Made by a program: the position numbers and the translations under genes. Source: Rhexocercosporidium sp. MPI-PUGE-AT-0058 (Eukaryota; Ascomycota; Leotiomycetes; Helotiales). From it: DNA of 64,000 nt. A model generated the notes under the pieces. The model was not told the DNA's origin. It searched no databases and worked only from the letters and a program-made list of their open reading frames with translations. Location: NCBI GenBank assembly GCA_020746875.1, contig JAGTJL010000006.1:2480001-2544000 (forward strand), written 5' to 3'. Positions 12,475-22,985 of the stretch are shown piece after piece. Position 1 is the first letter of the stretch. Each line of letters begins with the position of its first letter.

Positions 12475-14187
12475 ATGGGTGTCAACGAGAAGATCGTCTC
12501 CGACTTGGAGAGCGGATCTCCAAGATCCGCTACTTCCCCTCACCCAGATATCGTCGTCAGCGAGCATGGATTGAAGAGAAATTTGAAGGGCAGACACATG
12601 CAGATGATTGCAATCGGTGGTTCCATCGGTGCCGGTCTGTTCGTTGGATCTGGTAGTGCCTTGAACTCTGGAGGTCCTGGCTCTCTGGTTATCGACTTCA
12701 TGATTATCGGAATGATGTTGTTGTTCACTGTTAACGCGCTAGGAGAGCTTGCTGGTATGCAACACCTTTACCTAATTATTCCATCGGCTCACTTCTAATT
12801 AATTTCAGCTCTGTACCCTGTCGCTGGATCCTTCTACAACTACTCCATTCGGTTCATCGATCCCGCCTGGGGATTCGCAATGGGATGGAACTACGCCATG
12901 AATTGGTTGATCGTTTTGCCATTCGAACTCACCGTTGCCGGTGTCACAATCGCTTTCTGGACAGACAAGGACGGCTCAGGAAATCCATCAGTCGATGTCG
13001 GTGTATGGATTACCATCTTTCTCGTCTTGGTTTGCGCCATCAACTTCTTCGGTGTCAAAGGTTATGGTGAAGTTGAGTTCGTTCTGGGCTGCATCAAAGT
13101 CATTGCTGTAATTGGCTTCATCATCTTGGGGGTCATTATTGACTGCGGCGGAGTTCCAACTGACTCGAGAGGGTACATTGGAGCCAAGTACTGGCACCAC
13201 CCGGGTGCCTTCAAAAATGGATTCAAGGGTTTCTGTTCCGTGTTCGTCACGGCATCCTTCGCATTTGGAGGAACCGAGCTTGTTGGGTTGGCCGCTGCCG
13301 AAGCTGCTAACCCACGCAAGAGTATCCCAAAAGCCACTAAGCAGGTTTTTTGGAGAATTGCTCTCTTCTACATCATCTCCTTGTTCATTCTTGGACTAAT
13401 CGTTCCTTCTGACAACGAGAGCCTCTCAAACGCATCTGGAGGAAACACCCGATATTCACCATTCGTCTTGTCTTTCCAACTTGCTGGCATCAAAGTCCTT
13501 CCTTCCATCTTCAACGCCGTTATTACAATCTCTGTTATATCGGTTGCCAACTCCTGCACTTTCGCCTCCACCCGTACTATCCAAGCTCTCTGCGCAAATG
13601 GTATGGGACCAGCCATCGGTGCCAAGGTTGACAGAAAGGGACGCCCTTGGGTTGTTTTGATCGTCGTCCTGCTTTTCGGATGTCTTGCATACATCAACGA
13701 GGCTAAGGATGGAGGAACCATTTTCAACTGGCTCCTCTCCCTCTCCGGTCTCTCCAACTTTTTTACTTGGGGAAGTGTCTGCTTTGCCCACATCAGATTT
13801 AGACAGGCGTGGAAGGCAGCCGGTCGCACCACCGACGACTTGCCATTCGCTGCCATGTTCGGAACAATCGGTTCTTGGATCGGTCTCACTCTCAACATCC
13901 TCTGCCTCATCGCCCAATTCTACGTCGCTTTGTGGCCCATTGGAGGAAAGCCCGACGCCGAAGCCTTCTTCCAGTCGTACCTCGCTGCGCCAATTGTCAT
14001 CGCTTTCTTCCTCGGATACAAGCTCTACTACAGACAGTGGTCTCTTGGTGTCAAGCTTTCCGAAATCGATGTCGATGCTGGAAGACGTGAGGTTGACTTC
14101 GTCGCATTCAGAGCTGAATTGGATGCTGAGAGAGCCGAGAAGGCATCATGGCCAGCGTGGAAGAGATATTGGGACTTCTGGTTCTGA
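12475..14187 (+). CDS. Amino acid permease (fungal YAT family)
   Basis: Two exons, 12475-12754 and 12809-14187, joined over a 54 bp intron in GELAALYPVAGSF, giving 552 residues. After a ~45-residue hydrophilic N terminus comes the family signature GRHMQMIAIGGSIGAGLFVG at the first membrane segment, then GFAMGWNYAMNWLIVLPFEL, a loop containing FGGTELVGLAAAEAANPRKS, and about twelve hydrophobic segments in all. Length and layout match plasma-membrane amino acid/proton symporters of the APC superfamily. Specificity (general, basic or aromatic) cannot be told from this. The tail ends RAEKASWPAWKRYWDFWF, typical of the family. Confidence 0.93.
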
Positions 14188-16093
14188 TCTGTCAATAATA
14201 TGTAGCATAAAAGCTTGTTGTTTGTTGCCTCTGGGAAAGAGACGGGTGATTCCCTCAAAATAGAAGGATAGAGACATGTAGAAGCAAATATACCCATTTA
14301 CCATAAACATGAAAATCGCAGGAGAGAAGTGATTTCCATGGCCCAGTGAATTCTACACGTTAGTGATACGTGCGATTTGCGCACCGAAGACAAATATCTA
14401 CGCTCATTTCGGCCTGTTCAAGCTCAAGCATCTGGAAGGCCCTCGTGAAGCTTCGCGACACGACCATTCGCTCAAACGCGGCAGCCTTAGATACTGTGAC
14501 CTTCTCAGCACCCGCGGTCTGATCACTAGTTGCGCGATATCCACAAGTCATCGTGCTGGGTTTACCACCGCAGAATAGCCTCTACGCTACTAGTGTTGAT
14601 GAGCTTGCGTTGTTCAAGATCGGGGGCTTTTGCTTTACGCGGGGCAAATGCTGTTTGGCAAGTCCACGTGATCAGACTCATTGCTGAACTGGCAACAAGA
14701 CAGGAATAATGTTAAGAGGCTAATTCAAGGAATCGACGAATATTTTCTCTAAAAAATGAAAAATAAAAGCTCCCTTTGTTACGTTCTGTACAGAATCGGA
14801 TTCATATCCAATTCTCAAGCGCTAATAGATTCTGCAGCCGCCATGGGTTTGAAGCAACAGATGCTTTTCGAAGGGGGTTTACTTGTTAGCTTGAAGTCAA
14901 ATTTGAAGATTCAAAAGACGTCAAACTTGTGCTTTGCAGACCTTCAGACTGTAGATCTTCATGTGGAAGCCAGATCCCTACAAGCTCAAGAGTCTTTTCT
15001 CCCGAGCCAATTTGAAGTTTTTGGTGTGGACTGTTTCCGCATACATAATGATGTCATAAACGTCCTGATATTGCCTCAGAGATAATATGACAAGTTCTAG
15101 GCAAATCCTATTCAATCCTCAATTTTACTATCTCTATATCAGGCTCTAATTTTTGATATTTTATATTAACATATGTTTAACTTTCGAGTAATCATGATTA
15201 TTACAAGGGCCAGATACACTCAGATATCCTCTCACTATGCTCTCCAGGTATCCAGAGCTAGTGTATAATTATCTCAAAGGACTTATGAATAGGTCCATAA
15301 TAATCCTCAAGGTTATAATAGTCAAAATGAATCTGGCATTATTATAATTCATACTTTCTGAGAAAGAGAGCCAATCCTCTTTTAATTATTAAGTACTGAT
15401 TAAGAATATTAAACTTTGATCAGAGGCATCCTGACAAGGTGGCTCCATGTTACCTAGATCTTGAGAACATTGTACCCAGATATACTCCATACTAATCTTG
15501 GACACAGAGAAAAGAGTATCACTAGCTATATGCCTTTTCTTATTAGATATAATGTACTCACTTAGTTGTGTTTGGTTGGCCATAGGACATTGTGCACAGG
15601 CGGCTTTTCCATACCTTGTTCACTCCTTTGTGTGACTCTGTCCGTACCCAAACGCTCCTACTCCGCTTGTCTAGTTAGAAGTAAATCATCCTCTACCTTT
15701 CAATGTCCTCGAGGCACACTCTAAAAAGTTCGAGTCTCAAGACCCTGAAACGGATAAGCTGCCTTGCTTTATCAATATCGCTTAAGTACAATGGACGCCC
15801 CAGTAACAGCTTTCGAGCCCGATGAACGACATACACTTTTTACCGCGTCTAACTCTCGCCCAACTTAGTCAAGACTTTCACCCGCACAAACGGTAACGCT
15901 TATAGAGGACTACCCTCAGGTTACAGACAGCAAACAAAGCGGCGGATCTTGAAACTGCTTGACAAAGGAAATGCTTTCGTCTAAGAAAAGTTTTTCGATA
16001 TCATTGTAGAGATTTAGGAGTTACGCTCTTGCGAAGTATTAGTATCTTTCTCTTTTTAACAAAAGCTTCACATCAAATCGTACTATCCACAAC
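14188..16093. other. Gene-poor spacer with an AT-rich block
   Basis: From roughly 15085 to 15580 the sequence becomes markedly rich in A, T and TpA compared with both sides, with only scattered short frames. This could be a decayed, RIP-like mutated transposon remnant, but I cannot identify an element or terminal repeats. A 109-codon frame at 14756-15085 has no recognisable domain. Confidence 0.4.
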
Positions 16094-16519
16094 ATGACCT
16101 TCATATTCTCGACCCATTCTGGCCTGGATGCCTTTATCCAATTGATCGAATCGTTAATTAGACGCAGTGTAGGTATCTTGGTTCTAGCTAGCATATGCTG
16201 GACATTATTCTACACCTTTGGCGTCATCATCTCATCCGTTCGGTTAATCACCTACGGCAACATTATCCTGCTTCATGCCGGACTGCTGACTGCATACCTT
16301 CTATCAATCATTCCGCCAGAGTTACTGTTTCGCTCTGTAGCAGCATCAGTTATCTTTCAGCTCTCGATGAAGTTCATAGGGAAGATTATTGGTCCCATTT
16401 TCGTGCTGCGGAAGCCGATGAAGCTGAACGAGAGCTTCGCTGTTGTCATTCTCGCAACGCTTTCGCTGCTCAGTGTTGGGATAAATGTGTGGCTTGAAGA
16501 CGTGAGAAGCCGTCGTTAA
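16094..16519 (+). CDS. Small multi-pass membrane protein, unknown
   Basis: A 141-residue single-exon frame. About four hydrophobic segments are visible: SVGILVLASICWTLFYTFGV, ITYGNIILLHAGLLTAYLLS, a segment around LLFRSVAASVIFQLSMKFIG, and FAVVILATLSLLSVGINVWL. It ends in a basic hydrophilic tail (EDVRSRR). I do not recognise the family. Its ATG has A at -3 (CACAACATG), a reasonable fungal start context. It lies on the same strand as a second small membrane protein 412 bp downstream, and next to the three CaaX GTPase genes. A joint role is possible but is only inferred from position. Confidence 0.55.
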   Translation: MTFIFSTHSGLDAFIQLIESLIRRSVGILVLASICWTLFYTFGVIISSVRLITYGNIILLHAGLLTAYLLSIIPPELLFRSVAASVIFQLSMKFIGKIIGPIFVLRKPMKLNESFAVVILATLSLLSVGINVWLEDVRSRR

Positions 16520-16931
16520 GTAGCGACGCAGAAGGATTCTGAGAGGTGGTGGAAGCAGTTGGGCAAATGAGGAAAGAGGGGTCAGCGTGGGGTTTCAGTT
16601 TGACTACCAAGGCAAAATGACCTCAATAGTTAAACTCAGTTCCTTAAGTCATTAAGCATTCATTGAATTAGAATTTACACACGAAAGAGACTAGTAACAT
16701 GCTTTGTGTGTTTCCGTTTGGGCTGTACTTTATGAAAAAGAAGTAGCCTTTGAAAGCCAGAACGATGCATTTGGACGACAAAGAATGATGACCCTGGAAT
16801 TTTGGAGTGAAAGATGCTTCACAAGCCCCAAAAGATAATTCTAAGACAAAAATAATTCTAGCCCTACCACGGTCGAACATAATATGAACATGGCAGCTCA
16901 ATAGTTCGAGTCGTTTTTAAAAAGACTGGGC
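16520..16931. other. Intergenic spacer
   Basis: Separates the two small membrane-protein genes; nothing else seen. Confidence 0.5.
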
Positions 16932-17486
16932 ATGACGCCGAACTCGTCATCTGAAGAACATACCTCCGAACAGAATCTCCGAATTTTCCTCGCAGTATTC
17001 GTTCTATTCAGTCTGGTCTTCAAATACATCGATGAGCTTCCATACGCCAATGTTGCAACCATTCATCTCGTTGCTTACAGCGCCTGCAACTTCACAAGTT
17101 TCCCTCTAGACGTGGCAGCCGATGTTCTTATCTCGAATTTTGTCATTATCACGATCTTCAAACTAATATTTCAAGTGCTAGGATTCTCTAATTTCGGAGG
17201 GCTAGCTAAGTGGACCTTCATCCTGGCTGCAGCTTATTCCTTTGTCATTGGCTCTCAGCAATCATCCTCTCAAGGAAAATCTTATTGGGTTGATCGCTGG
17301 AATGATGCCATGGGAACATTTAATAACTACTCAGTGACTTTTGGCATCGGTCTTGCTGGTATACTTATAAGCTTCTTCACAGAAGACGGATACAATTCAT
17401 CGTTGTTCCGCAAGTCGGCAGTGCTGTTTGCAACCATCAGAGCTGGCATAGAAGCTTATTACGATCATGTAATCGCTGCACATTAG
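16932..17486 (+). CDS. Small multi-pass membrane protein, unknown
   Basis: A 184-residue single-exon frame. After a Ser/Glu-rich hydrophilic start (MTPNSSSEEHTSEQN) come hydrophobic segments around IFLAVFVLFSLVFKYI, VATIHLVAYSACNFTSF, LISNFVIITIFKLIFQVLGF, WTFILAAAYSFVIGS and VTFGIGLAGILISFF, so four or five membrane passes are likely. No signal peptide, catalytic motif or known family is apparent. Overall build (short, hydrophobic, acidic start) resembles the 141-residue protein upstream, but I see no clear sequence identity between them. It is convergent with GTPase A, whose stop codon lies about 330 bp away. Confidence 0.6.
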   Translation: MTPNSSSEEHTSEQNLRIFLAVFVLFSLVFKYIDELPYANVATIHLVAYSACNFTSFPLDVAADVLISNFVIITIFKLIFQVLGFSNFGGLAKWTFILAAAYSFVIGSQQSSSQGKSYWVDRWNDAMGTFNNYSVTFGIGLAGILISFFTEDGYNSSLFRKSAVLFATIRAGIEAYYDHVIAAH

Positions 17487-17814
17487 ACAGAAGAATGTTT
17501 ATCATGTATATGAAAACAATACCTGCCATTGTTTTGATCAAAAGTGTGCATGTTGTACTTTGCGACGTGGGGAAAGTGATGTCTGTAATGCTGCCCTAAA
17601 AATCGACAGGTCCCTCGCTTACGAAGTTTAAGTACTTCGAGCCTTGAGATGCTCTAGGTTTTATTTTTGATGCCCATTTGGATTTTTATTTTTGGCAATT
17701 TAAGAGGACAGACACTATTCAGAACGCCATAAATACAACAAATAAGGAGGTCAAAGTTTGAGGAACGAACGAGATATACTGATTATCTAATGCCCAGGAG
17801 AAAAGGGCATCACT
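17487..17814. other. Convergent 3' spacer
   Basis: Lies between the stop codons of the 184-residue membrane protein and GTPase A. No gene seen. Confidence 0.5.
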
Positions 17815-19170
17815 TTACATTACACAGCACTCATCGGCTTTTCGCTTCGCCTCTTCAGCTCTCCACCGTTCGTTTTCAGCTTCTGACCGCTCCTTGTCGA
17901 ACTTGAGCTGAGCGACTTGAATTTTGTAGGTAGTATCAAGCTCCATCATGCGCAACTTAGAGGCGTTCTCAGCCATTGCCTTCTGGTGATCTAGAGCCAA
18001 CGCGTGGTTTTTGTCCCGTTCTGCTCGAAGTTCATCTTCTCTCTGCTTCTGCAACTCCTCCATGGTGACTCGCATGCGTTCTCTGTCTTGTTTATCCTGG
18101 TCCATCTTCTTCTGAAGGTCGTCGCGGATAGCAGCAATCTCCTCTTGAGCACGTTGGTCATTTGCCCTTTGGGCCTCCATCATATCTTCACGAAGCTCCC
18201 GCATCTCTTCGTCGTGCTGCTTTCTCAATCTCTCAAGCTCGGCTTCAAGCTCGCGACCTGCCGAGGTTTCGTCAAGTGTCTTTCCGGATGCCATCTCTGT
18301 CTGAATGTCTAGCACCATGCGATGTCTCTGCTGAAGGATGTATTGGATGATTTGGATTGCAGACGCTTCATCCCGATCTTGGCGCATGACTCGACTGCCT
18401 TGTTTGACCATCTCACCCCAGAACTCTTTATTGGAAACAAGCTCACGCTCTCGTCTTTGGCCATCATCAGGGTCAATTTGGGACCACATCGTCGTTGCAA
18501 GAACCACACATGATAGACCTTTGGCACCGCATAGCTTCTTGAACATACGGAGGTTCTTGAGAGAACTGCCGCCGACACGGGGATCTGTGATCCGATGGAG
18601 GTATACGATACCAGCAAGTTGGATGTTGTTCTGATAAGAACGATTGAGCCAGTCAGCTATCTCTCGGAGAACGTCTGTGTCTGAGCGATGTGTATCGTCA
18701 AAACCTGGAGTGTCGATAAGAAAGCAACGCTGTCCTCCGATTCTCGCTTCGTGGATTCCTACATCCGTGGTACCTTCAACCTGTCAGATTCCGCATTCCA
18801 ATGTAGAATATTGCGCTTAGCTTACAAGACTCGAGACTTGAGCCAACTTTTGCAGTATCAGAGAAGTGGGAGATAAATGTGCTCTTTCCCACGCCTGTTA
18901 TTCCCATAATCGCGATAACAACATCTTTGGGCCTTAGGTATGTATAGTCAGTTGGTGAATGAAACATTCTCGCCAGAGACTGCACACTTACGATAGATTA
19001 GGAACAGGTACTGCGTTTGACCCCTGGAACACAGCATCGTCCATGTCAAGAGATGTCCCAGCTGGTCCTCCATACTGAGATGAGCTGTCCTCAGAAGGGT
19101 TATACAATGGGGGAGCCGGAGGCAAATCTTGACCAGATGGATCACGATAGTCGAGATATTGGCTTTTCAT
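17815..19170 (-). CDS. GTPase A: AIG1/GIMAP-like P-loop GTPase with coiled coil and CaaX tail (CCVM)
   Basis: Three exons (19170-18992, 18932-18826, 18773-17815) give 414 residues. A Pro/Ser-rich leader of 60 residues precedes the G domain: G1/Walker A GITGVGKST at 70-78, a switch-I threonine in CTTDVG at 96-101, and G3 DTPGFDDT at 116-123. Next come GIVYLHRITDPRVGG and VVLATTMW, at the place where a G4 N/TKxD motif would be expected. A signature KTLDETSAG links to a ~160-residue charged coiled coil (ERLRKQHDEEMRELRED and onward). The protein ends ADECCVM, a CaaX box whose final Met favours farnesylation, so membrane attachment is predicted. It is divergent from GTPase B and shares two intron positions with it. 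The family identity rests on motif layout; biological role unknown. Confidence 0.85.
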
Positions 19171-19804
19171 CGTGGATTTGAGATCGTAACGGCTGAAAAG
19201 ATGGTTGACTGATCATGAACTGTTGAAAAAATAGATTGAGTGCTGGACTCAAGATGAGATAGAAATCTGGGTCCTTTGCATACTCTAGAGCCTTGTTTAC
19301 TAGCCCCCACATCACTGCGTTGTTCACGAGGCTCACTCTCGACTCAGCCATTCTTCTTTTGGCACACATTTTCATCTCAAAGGGCCTAGATTCCGGGGTT
19401 GTGGAGGAATGGGACGCCTATCACTTGGCAGAACGCTAAGACTCGCCCTACTTGGGTGGGATGGTCATCAGAATGGCTGCAAAGCTTGGTTGATGCACAC
19501 GAGACAGAATGATGAAAACACGTCTAGAACTTCAGCTGTACACGCGGCCTCCATTTTGTGGTCGAATTGAGGCGTGAAAAAAGCCTTACGGAATTTCTTT
19601 TACTAACAGCAACAATCTGTCCCGTCTATGTTGTCCCGTTTCCACAGCCTTGCGACTGTAGGGAAGGCTTTCCACCCCCACCATCAACCCGAGGAGGAGT
19701 AAGTTTCTCGATTTCGGATACCCAAATGCTTCGAACTGCTCGGAGTTTCATCAGTTTGGATTCGTTGGCGCTCTTGATCTTTTCGACAACCAGCGAACAA
19801 AACA
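19171..19804. promoter_or_regulatory. Divergent promoter region of GTPases A and B
   Basis: The start codons of the two paralogous GTPase genes point away from each other across 634 bp, so both promoters must lie here and could be co-regulated. I do not see a clear TATA box or a named operator. Confidence 0.5.
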
Positions 19805-21418
19805 ATGACTTCAAGCACAAGAACAACAACTCATTCAGCTCAGGGTCATAGGGTGCTAGATTCTTCGCAACTAGAAGAAATGCATAACGAAATACCTTCA
19901 AACGGATTTGAAAAGAGAAAACCCCCTCCAATTCCGAAAAAGATGATTGTCAATGATGAGCCGGCAGTAGAAGATTCAGATAATGAGCCTGGGGCTACGA
20001 CCCCGCTCGAGACCAGAGACGCCTCGTCGCTATCGTGAGTCAAGGAAATCAGTCATAGGCGATGAGATTTGTTTCTAACGTTTCTCAAGGAGTAAAGATA
20101 TGATAATTGCAGTGATGGGCGTCACTGGGTCGGGAAAGAGCACATTCATATCCAAGCTTGCCCACCAATCCGTCGAAGTTGGCCACAGTCTAACGTCATG
20201 TATGTATGATATTGAAAGCCTTTGTGACATAAAGCTAACAATTGATAGGCACTACTGAGGTCGGTGTCTACAGCCTACAGTATGATGACAAACGAACCAT
20301 CTACCTCGTCGATACCCCTGGCTTTGATGATACCAACAGATCTGATACAGACGTGTTGAAGGACGTCGCGTTCTTTCTATCGACTGTGTACTCCAACAAA
20401 GTTCGCTTGGCAGGTATAATCTATCTCCATCGCATCAGCGATCCGAGAATGGGAGGGTCAGCTCTCAAGAATTTGTACATGTTCCAGAGACTTTGCGGCG
20501 ATCGAGGGCTTGCTAGTGTGATTCTAGCTACAACAATGTGGCAAGCTTTGGAAACGACAGAAGCAGGGCGAGAAATTGGATTGCAGAGAGAGCAGGAACT
20601 GCAAAAACCAGAATTCTGGGGAAGTATGATTGAGCGAGGAAGCAAGATTGTTAAGCACGATGGAAGTGCAGAGTCCGCTAGAGATATCGTTTCTAGTCTT
20701 GTTGAGAGAGAAACAGATGTCGTGCTTGATATTCAGGTTCAACTGGTCGATGATGAGAAGACCCTGGACGAAACTTCAGCTGGGCAATACATCCAGAAGG
20801 AACTTCTCGATGCACGAAAGAGGTTTGAACGGGATATCGCGGACTACCAAGAAAGCATGGAGGCGGCAATGCAAGAGAAGGATGAGTCTATGCTCCAAGC
20901 TTTGAAGAAAGAAAAAGCTGCCGCAGAAGCGAAAGAGAAAGCACGGCAACAAGATTGGAAAAAGCTGAACATCACAGTCCAGCAGCTTGCGAAGGAGAAA
21001 GACAAAGAATACAAGATCCTCGCGGAGGCTCTAGAGAAGACTCGAAAAGACAATGGCCAAGTTGACCAGGAGCGGGAATCTCAAAGCCGGATGGTGGAAG
21101 AACATCTTAGGGGTTTGCACAAAGCTCTTAGAGACGGCGAAGAGAGACACAAAGCCGAGCTCGAGGCGTTGAAGCGGACTCAAGTTTCGCAGACTATGTC
21201 TGAAGTGCAGAGGATCAACTACGTAATGCAGGAGCGCCAGAGGATCTGGGAAGAGGAGAAGAGACATCTCAACCACCGTCTTGATCGTGAACGGCGGATT
21301 CGGCAAGATGACGAGCGCCGGATGAGGAACAACAGACTTGAAGGTGTGTCTTTCCCCTCACTCCCCCACACAAAACCAAGCTTCTAACACCCGTATAGAA
21401 AGGTGCATTATCATGTAA
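19805..21418 (+). CDS. GTPase B: AIG1/GIMAP-like P-loop GTPase with coiled coil and CaaX tail (CIIM)
   Basis: Four exons (19805-20034, 20090-20199, 20249-21343, 21399-21418) give 484 residues. G1 is GVTGSGKST at 87-95, switch-I CTTEVG at 114-119, and G3 DTPGFDDT at 135-142; LAGIIYLHRISDPRMGG, VILATTMW and the linker KTLDETSAG follow as in GTPase A. The last ~250 residues are a continuous charged coiled coil. The final exon is only 20 bp. Without splicing, the frame runs into VSFPSLPHTKPSF and stops; with the GT-AG intron 21344-21398 removed, the protein ends NNRLEERCIIM, a textbook CaaX box. Introns 1 and 2 fall at the same codons and phases as in GTPase A. Predicted to be prenylated and membrane bound; function unknown. 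Confidence 0.86.
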
Positions 21419-21530
21419 TATTGTCAAAAGTGTAACTGCTCAAATTTCTATCAGCCAGACCAGGAACATTGTAGAAACGATTATTCTGAAAGCCCGTTGT
21501 CGATTCCTCAGTGACTTTAAATATCATTTT

Positions 21531-22985
21531 TCACATGACAATGCAATCGTCTGGGGTTGTCCTTTGCGTCATGTAAGGATGATCTGCTTCTCCACAGTCA
21601 TTACCACAACCACCACAATGAAAGTATTTGTCGGTATGGCAAAAGCAACAGTCTAGACTCAGTCAGCGCTGTTCTTTCGGTCTGGATCTCGATGGAATAA
21701 CTTACGATAGTAAACTGTGTACCTAAAAACCTTTCCTTTGCACTTATCGCATGGCCATTGTGCCCGGATCCCAATGCAGTTGTAGTTCTTCTGATACTCC
21801 GCCCGTCTTCGCACAACTTCCGCTGCGGCAGCTTCTTCCCTCTCCTTCTGTCGCTGACGCTCCTCCCTCTCTTTTCGCTCCATCTCTTGCTTCTCCTTCT
21901 TAATCTTTTCTTCCTGCAGCCGTCGTTCTCTCCTCATATCCTCTAGTTGCTTCGCATGTGCTCTTTGGGCATCAGCTTTTGCTTTGACCCTCTTTTTCTC
22001 CTCTGCAACCCTCTCTTGCTCTCTCTTCTTCTTTAACGCATCTTGCTCTTCTCTCAATTTTTTTTCTCGTTCTGTCTTCTTTTTTTCTTCCTCTTGTTGT
22101 AACTTGATCCTCTCAGCCTTCATCTTTGCTTCCAGCTCCCTTTGCACCTTCTCTAAGGCATCACTCTCCTCCCTCATCGCGGAAGTCTTTTTTACATCCT
22201 GGCCACCATTTATCATTTCATCTTGTGCCCCCAAAACTACCTTCTCCTGACCACTGATCATCTCCACCAACTCCAAACCAGCTGCCCTCTCCCTCTGAAG
22301 CCGTACCATCTTTGCACCACCCTTCAACATCCCACCCCAAAAGTCCATATTTTCTCTCAGTTCCTTCTCGCGACGTTCTCCTACGTCTTTATTTACCTCA
22401 CCCCAGAAAGTAGTCGCCAAGACAATATTCTTAAAAGCATCCACTCCACAGAGCTTCCGAAACATGCGGTTATTGCGAAGAGCCGTGCCAGCCATTCTCG
22501 TATCGCTGATACGATGTAGATATATGACACCATTAAGCTTCGTCCCCTCTAACATTGAAGTCTTGAGCCAAGTCAAGATCTGCTCTGTGATCTGGCTATC
22601 GCTTCTCTTAGTGTCGTCAAATCCTGGCGTGTCAACTAAGATGTACTGCTTGTTATTGTGTAGAAACTCATAGGCTCGCACTTCGCTCGTTTCTGAGATT
22701 GTCAATTACCGAGGAGTTGATTTGATGACTGATCGACTTACCAGAACAAAGTGAGTCTCCGACGACGACATCATTTCGGCCGGACACTGTTTTGATGAAC
22801 GTGCTTTTACCAGCACCAGTCACTCCCATAACAGCTATAACGATACTGTCTTCCTGCTCTCCTTCCGAATCCGAATCATTTTCCTGAAAAGTTCCTGGCA
22901 TTATTGCCTGTGAACCAATTTTCGCTTCGTCCTCCCTCCATCTCAAATAATCCAACGTTGAATGATTCAGGACATACATCCTCAA
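21531..22985 (-). CDS. GTPase C: AIG1-like P-loop GTPase with coiled coil, Cys-rich finger and CaaX tail (CIVM)
   Basis: Three exons (22985-22742, 22692-21706, 21652-21531) give 450 residues. G1 is GVTGAGKST at 54-62, followed by SETSEVRAYEF in the switch-I region, G3 DTPGFDDT at 102-109, GVIYLHRISDTRMAG and NIVLATTFW. A long Glu/Lys/Arg coiled coil fills roughly residues 240-370. The C terminus, seen only after splicing the 53 bp intron 21653-21705, is Cys/His-rich (WPCDKCKGK, then HCCFCHTDKYFHCGGCGNDC), suggesting a zinc-binding finger, and ends TTPDDCIVM, a CaaX box. An alternative start at Met 29 is possible. Its intron 1 matches intron 2 of GTPases A and B in position and phase. Convergent with GTPase B, 112 bp between stop codons. 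Confidence 0.85.

Noticed and set aside
14756..15085. 109-codon plus-strand frame before the AT-rich block
   Set aside because: No family, no exon partner, adjacent to decayed-looking DNA.
21659..22705. GTPase C as a single-exon protein starting MTISETSEV
   Set aside because: This would lack the G1 loop; the upstream exon with GVTGAGKST joins in phase.
17815..22985. Dynamin or septin identity for the three GTPases
   Set aside because: No dynamin middle/GED or septin unique element; the motif spacing and DTPGFDDT suit AIG1-like proteins better.
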